Below, one piece after another: positions 8,291 through 12,560 of a stretch of 12,560 nucleotides of DNA (positions within the stretch are counted from its first letter, which is position 1; every line of letters begins with the position of its first letter). Made by a program: the position numbers and the translations under genes. This stretch comes from Dehalococcoidales bacterium. GTDB lineage: Bacteria; Chloroflexota; Dehalococcoidia; Dehalococcoidales; JAQTVP01. The notes beneath the pieces were generated by a model. It was not told the origin of the DNA and ran no database searches. It saw only the letters and a program-made list of their open reading frames with translations. The DNA lies in assembly GCA_028707015.1 (NCBI GenBank), contig JAQTVP010000030.1:1-12560 (forward strand), in the 5' to 3' direction.

Positions 8291-9589
8291 TTACTCTCCC
8301 TTATTCCTCCCAGAGGATTCCCTGATTATCCTGATAGCTTCATCATACAGCTGGTGCAGTCTTACTTCATTCTTCGCTTCAACCGTTATTCTTATTTTTG
8401 GCTCAGTACCCGAAGCCCTGATTAGTAACCAGCCATCTTCAAAATTAAGTTTAATACCATCTTTATTATTCACCGATAATGCCTTCATATTCATTAAACG
8501 CTGTTCCAAGTCAGGCATTATTATCCCTTCACTGCCAATATTACCCCGGAGGAGCGGATATTGGGGAATATTATCAACCAAATATGATAGTTTCTGCCGT
8601 ACAGCTATCGCCGCCAAACGGACGGCGGCATAAATACCATCGGGACATAGTGAGATATTAGAGAATACCCAGCTGCCTGATGGCTCGCCACCAAACTTTC
8701 CGCCCTTTTTAAGTTCCTCTGAAATATAGTTATCTCCAACACTGGTTCTAATAACATTAAGACCCGTTTCATCAATTGCCATCGAGGCATCTATGGTAGT
8801 AATCACCTCTTTTACTCCTAATTCTTCAGCGAAAAGAACCAGTAACTTATCTCCCGGGATAAATCGGCCCTTATCATCCACTGCCATCATCCGATCTGCA
8901 TCCCCATCATGAGCAATACCCAAATCAGCCCCATGTTCACTTGTTGCCTGCATTAAATTATTCAGATTTGCTTCAGTTGGTTCAATAGGATGAGGAAAGA
9001 AACCACTTGGATAACAGTTTAGTGTAACCACTTCACAGCCAAGTTTTTTCAGCAGGTACGGAGTAATTACCGACGCAGCGCCACAATCACAATCCAGTAC
9101 TACTTTTAATTTCAAACCATCAGGAAAATCGCGCTCTATACGTTGAATGTGTTCTGCAACTGCCCTGTTATAAATATTTCCGGATCCCATTTTATCCCAT
9201 GAAACAGCTGATAAGGAATCAGTAGCAACCATTTCCTCTATTTGCTGCTGCTGGTCATAATTAAAGGCAGACCCGTCAGGATTTAAAAGTTTTATACCAT
9301 TATATTTGGGAGGATTGTGTGATGCCGTAATCATAGCCGCAGCATCAAATTCTCTAGCAGCCAAAGCAAGCGTTGGTGTTGGGATTATTCCAGCATCAAA
9401 ACTATTCGAGCCAGCAGTAAGGAGACCGGAAATAAAAGCATGTTTCATAGCTTCACCAGAAGTTCTAGTGTCAGAGCTTACTATAACATTACTATATAAT
9501 TTTCCAACTGCCAGTCCAACTTTCAGGGCTAACTGAATCAAATTACTATCGGCAACTCTCCGTATTCCAGATGTGCCAAATAACCGCAT
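8291..9589 (-). CDS. glmM: Phosphoglucosamine mutase, archaeal/PMM type
   Basis: An alpha-D-phosphohexomutase, predicted to interconvert glucosamine-6-phosphate and glucosamine-1-phosphate. Counting from ATG 9589 (432 residues), the order is RLFGTSGIR near the start, the phosphoserine loop TASHNPPKYNG (Ser90), the metal loop DGDADR (228-233), the sugar loop GGEPSG (300-305) and the phosphate loop RASGTEPKIR (391-400). The DGDADR and ASHNPPKYNGIK forms are those of archaeal GlmM and phosphomannomutases; canonical bacterial GlmM has DGDGDR, so a phosphomannomutase or phosphoglucomutase activity cannot be excluded. The glm context favours GlmM. The reading frame is open upstream to TTG 9628 with an ATG at 9613, but none of these has a ribosome binding site; 9589 is chosen because the family starts a few residues before FGTSG and because a promoter overlaps 9600-9628. 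It heads the block glmM-glmU-glmU-like-glmS. Confidence 0.9.
   Translation of the reverse strand: MRLFGTSGIRRVADSNLIQLALKVGLAVGKLYSNVIVSSDTRTSGEAMKHAFISGLLTAGSNSFDAGIIPTPTLALAAREFDAAAMITASHNPPKYNGIKLLNPDGSAFNYDQQQQIEEMVATDSLSAVSWDKMGSGNIYNRAVAEHIQRIERDFPDGLKLKVVLDCDCGAASVITPYLLKKLGCEVVTLNCYPSGFFPHPIEPTEANLNNLMQATSEHGADLGIAHDGDADRMMAVDDKGRFIPGDKLLVLFAEELGVKEVITTIDASMAIDETGLNVIRTSVGDNYISEELKKGGKFGGEPSGSWVFSNISLCPDGIYAAVRLAAIAVRQKLSYLVDNIPQYPLLRGNIGSEGIIMPDLEQRLMNMKALSVNNKDGIKLNFEDGWLLIRASGTEPKIRITVEAKNEVRLHQLYDEAIRIIRESSGRNKGE
8296..8301 (-). promoter_or_regulatory. Ribosome binding site for the TTG start of glmU, inside glmM
   Basis: AGGGAG on the minus strand lies within the last codons of glmM and 6 bases before the TTG at 8289. 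With only one base between the glmM stop and the glmU start, translation of the two is probably coupled. Confidence 0.65.
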
Positions 9590-9599
9590 ATTGGTTAAA

Positions 9600-9628
9600 A
9601 TTTTAATCGTCATCAGGCTAGATGTCAA
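9600..9628 (-). promoter_or_regulatory. Candidate sigma-70-type promoter of the glm operon
   Basis: On the minus strand, a perfect TTGACA (9628-9623) is followed by a 17-base spacer and TAAAAT (9605-9600, five of six matches to the -10 consensus). The expected transcription start is near 9592-9596, only 3-7 bases before the ATG at 9589. The promoter would thus give an almost leaderless glmM message. A separate TATACT (-10-like, 9654-9649) lies upstream but has no good -35 partner. The promoter was read by eye and is not proven. Confidence 0.5.
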
Positions 9629-9701
9629 TATAAAAACGATAATAAATTAGTATAGAGACAGCAGTAAACAAGATATCCTCAATAAATCCAGCTGAATATC
9701 T

Positions 9702-9719
9702 TTGACATATAATAGTCAA
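9702..9719. repeat. Inverted repeat overlapping the trxA -35 element
   Basis: TTGAC (9702-9706) and GTCAA (9715-9719) form a perfect 5-base inverted repeat around the 8-base centre ATATAATA. The left arm is the -35 box, so a dimeric regulator bound here would block RNA polymerase. The repeat is short and AT-rich, and could be chance. Confidence 0.3.
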
Positions 9720-9730
9720 GGTATTAATAT
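9702..9730 (+). promoter_or_regulatory. Candidate sigma-70-type promoter of trxA
   Basis: A perfect TTGACA (9702-9707), a 17-base spacer, then TAATAT (9725-9730, four of six matches) precede the thioredoxin gene. A start site near 9737 would give a leader of about 40 bases containing the GAGGAGGA ribosome binding site at 9763-9770. The gene is divergent from its left neighbour and opposite to its right one, so it must have its own promoter. Confidence 0.55.
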
Positions 9731-9779
9731 AGATATTGCTAAATAACAGATAATTCAAGTGTGAGGAGGAGTCTGGGTA

Positions 9780-10109
9780 ATGGTAATTGATGTTACAGAT
9801 CAGGATTTCGAAGAGAAAGTTATAAAGTCTGCATTACCGGTATTAGTGGATCTGTGGGCACCCTGGTGTGGACCCTGCAAAATGGTTGCTCCCATTGTTG
9901 AAAAATTATCTAATCAGTATGATGGAAAATTTATTTTTTGCCGTCTGGATATTGATGAGAACCCTCAAACAGCCGCCAAGTACATGGTTAGAGCTATACC
10001 AACACTAATGTTCTTTAAAGATGGATCAGCAATAGACACTGTTGTCGGTGCTGTACCGGAACGCACCCTACAAACTAAAATTGATGAGCTACTCCAACCC
10101 GGTGTATAG
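9780..10109 (+). CDS. trxA: Thioredoxin
   Basis: A 109-residue classical thioredoxin, the cytoplasmic dithiol reductant for ribonucleotide reductase, peroxiredoxins and similar clients. It is a single thioredoxin domain with the active site WAPWCGPCK (26-34; redox cysteines 30 and 33), the buried Asp24 in LVDLW and the cis-proline Pro74 in RAIPT. Length matches E. coli TrxA (108-109). No signal peptide is present. The ATG at 9780 is preceded by GAGGAGGA at 9763-9770, a spacer of about 10 bases, slightly long. It is a single-gene unit, divergent from glmM and convergent with the DUF1616 gene. No thioredoxin reductase lies in the window, so its reductant is encoded elsewhere. The call is secure. 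Confidence 0.97.
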   Translation: MVIDVTDQDFEEKVIKSALPVLVDLWAPWCGPCKMVAPIVEKLSNQYDGKFIFCRLDIDENPQTAAKYMVRAIPTLMFFKDGSAIDTVVGAVPERTLQTKIDELLQPGV

Positions 10110-10176
10110 TAATATTTCCTTTATGTGATGGATTGTGCTTTTTCCCTCCAGAATAGCATCAGCGAGTCCCTGAAAT

Positions 10177-10611
10177 CTAGTTAACATCTACACATAAGTA
10201 GAGGTTCTGGTAAACTTCACCTTGTCCTTTCTTATACAGCAGGAATTCTACTTTTTGGTTATCTCCTCTCTTGTCTGGAGTAAAACACAGTATCTCTTCC
10301 CACTTTTCATTATGGTCGAGCACTACTGGGTTAACCTCATTATCTTTAATTCCCGCAATTATTACCTCTAGCACATAGGTCACAGTTTCATGTTGCCGAT
10401 TAATAATGCCAACTGTAACCTCACCCTTTTCCCCTAATGTTAAAACCTCAGGATAGTTTTCAACACTGTATCCAGTTCCTTTAAGATAAAACTCAGTAAA
10501 ACTATCCTCCGCCTGAGGGCCAGCGTAAGTATAACTGATTACACCGAATAACCCTAATAAAACTATTATCAGAATAATAGACAGTGTCTTATTCCAATTT
10601 CTGCTTATCAA
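10177..10611 (-). CDS. DUF1616-type protein with one N-terminal membrane segment
   Basis: A 144-residue protein with a short basic N-terminus, a hydrophobic segment at about 9-29 (SIILIIVLLGLFGVISYTYA) and then a soluble domain predicted outside the cell. TYA-G at 28-31 could be a signal-peptidase site, so it may be anchored or released. The soluble part resembles the C-terminal domain of DUF1616 proteins: FTEFYLKG (38-45), ENYPEVLTLGEKGEVTVGIINRQ (51-73), W104, then DNQKVEFLLYK (117-127) and YLCVDVN at the end. The fold is probably an immunoglobulin-like beta sandwich (inference). Larger DUF1616 proteins, frequent in archaea, have several extra membrane helices before this domain; here there is one. 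Function is unknown. The start is TTG at 10611, with GAGAGG 9 bases upstream. It is separated from the phosphatase gene by 149 bases in which I see no gene or clear promoter. Confidence 0.7.
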   Translation of the reverse strand: MISRNWNKTLSIILIIVLLGLFGVISYTYAGPQAEDSFTEFYLKGTGYSVENYPEVLTLGEKGEVTVGIINRQHETVTYVLEVIIAGIKDNEVNPVVLDHNEKWEEILCFTPDKRGDNQKVEFLLYKKGQGEVYQNLYLCVDVN

Positions 10612-10760
10612 TATATAATACCTCTCTTCTTCCCGTCACAAATCCCTTCAAAGTATAAAATAAAACCAGTATTAAGACTATAATCCATAATCACACTATG
10701 TTTCATAAGCGTTATTCTAAACATAATTGAATAAAGAGTAGGATATACTATTTATTTTAG

Positions 10761-11366
10761 TTATAAGTAAGACGTATCATTTAACAGGTTTATTATCACT
10801 CCACGATCATGCGTCTGCAATATACTCAGCGATGCATTATCAATACGAAACTGCCTCCAGTATTCAAAATCCAGCTTTAGTAAGCAACAGATCAGCACCC
10901 GCAAGGCGCCATTATGAGAAACCACGAGGATAGTCTGTGATGATTTATATTTTTTCAGCCTATCCAAGAACTTACGCGTCCGCTCAATAAATTCCATAAA
11001 ACTTTCCCCGCCGGGAAATACCATCGTGCGAAAATTGAAGCCAGAAATTGATTTAGCCACTTCAGGATAACGCTGATTAATTTCCTCAAATTTTAAACCT
11101 TCAAGATAGCCATAGTTCATTTCCCTTAATTCAGAACACTCGATAATATCCACATTATTATCAGAAGTAATAATCTCAGCCGTTGATAAAGCCCGCTTTA
11201 GGTCACTGGAGTAAACCGCATCAAATTTCTCACCGGCTAAACGCCCGCACAATCTTTCAGCTTGTTTAAATCCGCTCACACTCAGATCAATATCACTATA
11301 TCCCATAAAACGCCGGGAACTATTAAATTCGGTGATACCATGTCTTACTAAAAATAACCTTGCCAA
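10761..11366 (-). CDS. Histidine phosphatase family protein (phosphoglycerate-mutase-like)
   Basis: A 201-residue phosphatase of the cofactor-independent-looking 'RHG' superfamily branch 1, which uses a phosphohistidine intermediate. The catalytic pocket is complete: Arg8-His9-Gly10 in LVRHGITEFN, Arg58 in SSDLKRA, Glu82 in ELREMNYG, and His151 in VVSHNG. The SSDLKRALSTAEI block (53-65) and ELREMNYGYLEG (79-90) are the family's standard core. Length and motifs fit small-molecule phosphatases such as alpha-ribazole phosphatase (CobC) or broad-specificity PhoE/YhfR-like enzymes; no cobalamin genes are nearby, so no gene symbol is given. The start is TTG at 11366, where the family N-terminus begins, with AGGAG 6 bases upstream. 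Neighbours on both sides are separated by more than 100 bases, so it may be transcribed alone. Confidence 0.92.
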   Translation of the reverse strand: MARLFLVRHGITEFNSSRRFMGYSDIDLSVSGFKQAERLCGRLAGEKFDAVYSSDLKRALSTAEIITSDNNVDIIECSELREMNYGYLEGLKFEEINQRYPEVAKSISGFNFRTMVFPGGESFMEFIERTRKFLDRLKKYKSSQTILVVSHNGALRVLICCLLKLDFEYWRQFRIDNASLSILQTHDRGVIINLLNDTSYL

Positions 11367-11372
11367 AAAGCA

Positions 11373-11377
11373 CTCCT
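11373..11377 (-). promoter_or_regulatory. Ribosome binding site supporting a TTG start
   Basis: AGGAG on the minus strand lies 6 bases before the TTG at 11366 and supports that codon as the start of the histidine phosphatase, in agreement with the family N-terminus (xxLxLVRHG). Confidence 0.7.
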
Positions 11378-11474
11378 AGCCAGATTTTGTATTGCCTTTA
11401 ATTATGAACGTAAAAGTAATAGGTGCGGCACGTCCAATATTCTACCAAATAAATAATGAGGCTGAAAGAGAAAC

Positions 11475-12230
11475 TTAAATTTCTTTACGCTGTAAAATCA
11501 CCCGAGCCAGAAAGAGACAAACAATAATTATTACCAAGCTCATTCCCATTGCTCCCCAGGAATTACTATTACCACCTGCAAGCAATTCTGTCCCCCAGTT
11601 TATTAATTTACCCGGCAAATAGCTCCCAACCCATGGAATCTGAACCAGTAATGCCTGTCCAATCAATACAACTAATGCTACCCCGCCTGCCGCCAGCTGG
11701 CTCGTGAAAATACTGGAAAACAGCAGTGTTACCGAAATACAGAGCATTAAAAACAACACCAGCAATAAGTTTAAGAAAATGAAAGCAGATATATTAACCT
11801 CACCCAGAAGTAGCACAGTATAAATATAACAAATAATAGAGGCGATAGCGATTGCGATTGCAGAACTAATAGCTATGGCTACCATTTTAGCAAAAATAAA
11901 AGCCCCCCAGGCCACTGGTTTACTCAGCGTCATTGCCGCGGTACCGCGTCCTCTTTCCTGAGCTATAGCTCCCATAGTAATCATAACTACAACCAGCACT
12001 CCAACCTGAGCAATAGTTCCGGTATATTCCTCTAATGCCTGCAACGCCGTTGGCACAGGATAATTTATTAAGATATCCTCTCCCGCAAGTTTCATAATTT
12101 CCGGCATATATTTGAGGAGTAAAGGTGTAGTTACACCAAATACAAAAAATACCACCGTTATAATGAGCAGTTTATGTGTTTTTAATTGCTCTTTAAGCTC
12201 TTTTTTCAATAAAGCAATGAAACCTGTCAA
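11475..12230 (-). CDS. ABC-2 family transporter permease
   Basis: A 251-residue integral membrane subunit of an ABC-2-type transporter. About six hydrophobic segments are visible: 20-40, 72-92, 112-142, 147-175, 180-198 and 226-244. After the second comes the family block AQERGRGTAAMTLSKPV (90-106), a cytoplasmic coupling segment typical of NosY-like permeases. The N-terminus (FIALLKKELKEQLKTHK) is the usual amphipathic 'elbow' helix. The start is TTG at 12230, with GGGGG 6 bases upstream (12237-12241), and its first codon overlaps the TGA stop of the upstream ATP-binding subunit by four bases (TTGA), which signals translational coupling. The substrate is unknown; drug, peptide or lipid export and membrane-stress roles are all known in the family. 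The permease itself looks intact, but its ATPase partner carries a nonsense codon, so the transporter may not work. Confidence 0.88.
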   Translation of the reverse strand: MTGFIALLKKELKEQLKTHKLLIITVVFFVFGVTTPLLLKYMPEIMKLAGEDILINYPVPTALQALEEYTGTIAQVGVLVVVMITMGAIAQERGRGTAAMTLSKPVAWGAFIFAKMVAIAISSAIAIAIASIICYIYTVLLLGEVNISAFIFLNLLLVLFLMLCISVTLLFSSIFTSQLAAGGVALVVLIGQALLVQIPWVGSYLPGKLINWGTELLAGGNSNSWGAMGMSLVIIIVCLFLARVILQRKEI

Positions 12231-12560
12231 TCATTACCCCCATTATCTATCAGCTCTATAAAAATATCTTCTAGGCTTGGTAACGTTAATTCATAACGTA
12301 GTAGGGTTAGTCCGCTTTCCGCAATTATCTTCGGTAATTCCAGTTTAGCTTTGGCCAAGTCACCAGCCTGAATACGAAGAGCAGAAGTGCCATTAACTAC
12401 CACATCTTCAGTTTTTGTCAGCTACGGTATATCACTTATCATAGTAACAAAGGTGGCTGTATTTCCCTCAAACTCGAGTTCAAAGACAGAACGGGCATAC
12501 CGCTGACGTAGTTCCTCTACCCCGGATTTAATAACTAATTTACCCTGGTAAATAATACCA
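12227..12560 (-). pseudogene. ABC transporter ATP-binding protein, 3' part, with in-frame amber codon
   Basis: This partial gene enters from the right edge; only the region after the ATPase core is inside the window. The visible reading frame starts GIIYQGKLVIKSGVEELRQR, the usual strand and helix after the H-loop of the nucleotide-binding domain, and ends with the typical ABC-2 exporter tail LTLPSLEDIFIELI followed by a few residues and TGA (12229-12227). An in-frame TAG at 12424-12422, between ...MISDIP and LTKTEDVVV..., interrupts it; the reading frame is open on both sides and the downstream 64 residues are still family-like. A CAG-to-TAG change is the simplest cause. Truncation would leave the Walker and signature motifs (upstream of the window) but remove the C-terminal accessory domain. 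Alternatives are a sequencing error or stop-codon readthrough. It overlaps the permease start by four bases. Confidence 0.75.

Noticed and set aside
9590..9628. N-terminal extension of GlmM starting at TTG 9628 or ATG 9613
   Set aside because: The extra residues are not family-like, neither codon has a ribosome binding site, and the segment contains a near-consensus promoter. The shorter start at 9589 fits better.
10110..10176. Terminator between convergent trxA and the DUF1616 gene
   Set aside because: No stable stem followed by a T-run could be found on either strand.

Overview
The window looks like a chromosomal segment of an anaerobic, low-GC bacterium, most likely a Bacillota/Clostridia lineage (a Syntrophomonas-like organism would fit). 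The evidence is an AT-rich base composition, strong GGAGG-type ribosome binding sites, sigma-70-like promoters, frequent TTG start codons, an aldo/keto reductase fused to a two-cluster ferredoxin module, and families shared by clostridia, Thermotoga and archaea (DUF1893, DUF1616, archaeal-type GlmM/GlmU). The taxonomic placement is inference. I see no mobile element, CRISPR array, tRNA or rRNA.

Layout from left to right. Two plus-strand genes come first: a DUF1893 (TM1506-like) protein and an aldo/keto reductase with two C-terminal [4Fe-4S] motifs. A convergent gap of about 110 bases follows, then a long minus-strand block. Read in the direction of transcription, this block is glmM, an archaeal-type bifunctional glmU, a second glmU-like paralogue, glmS, then after 189 bases a beta-CASP metallo-beta-lactamase-fold nuclease and a LOG-family (TIGR00730) nucleotide hydrolase. 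Divergent from glmM, across about 190 bases, is a thioredoxin gene with its own promoter. Beyond it are minus-strand genes for a single-membrane-segment DUF1616 protein, a histidine phosphatase, an ABC-2 permease and the 3' part of its ATP-binding partner, which runs off the right edge and has an in-frame amber codon.

The core is the four-gene glm block (8291-9589 down to 4120-5901), with gaps of 1, 10 and 2 bases. It can encode the whole route from fructose-6-phosphate to UDP-N-acetylglucosamine: GlmS makes glucosamine-6-phosphate, GlmM isomerises it to glucosamine-1-phosphate, and GlmU acetylates and uridylylates it. GlmM and both GlmU-like proteins have archaeal/phosphomannomutase-type motifs rather than the usual bacterial ones, while GlmS is an ordinary GlmS. 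The second GlmU-like protein keeps the nucleotidyltransferase domain but has lost the acetyltransferase His/Tyr-Leu-Gly-Asp motif, so it may have a different substrate or a regulatory role.

Other points of interest are a near-consensus promoter placed so that glmM mRNA would be almost leaderless, TTG starts in about half of the intact genes, and the nonsense codon in the ABC ATPase gene. No clearly new multi-gene system is visible; the tandem GlmU pair is the best candidate for something not fully described.
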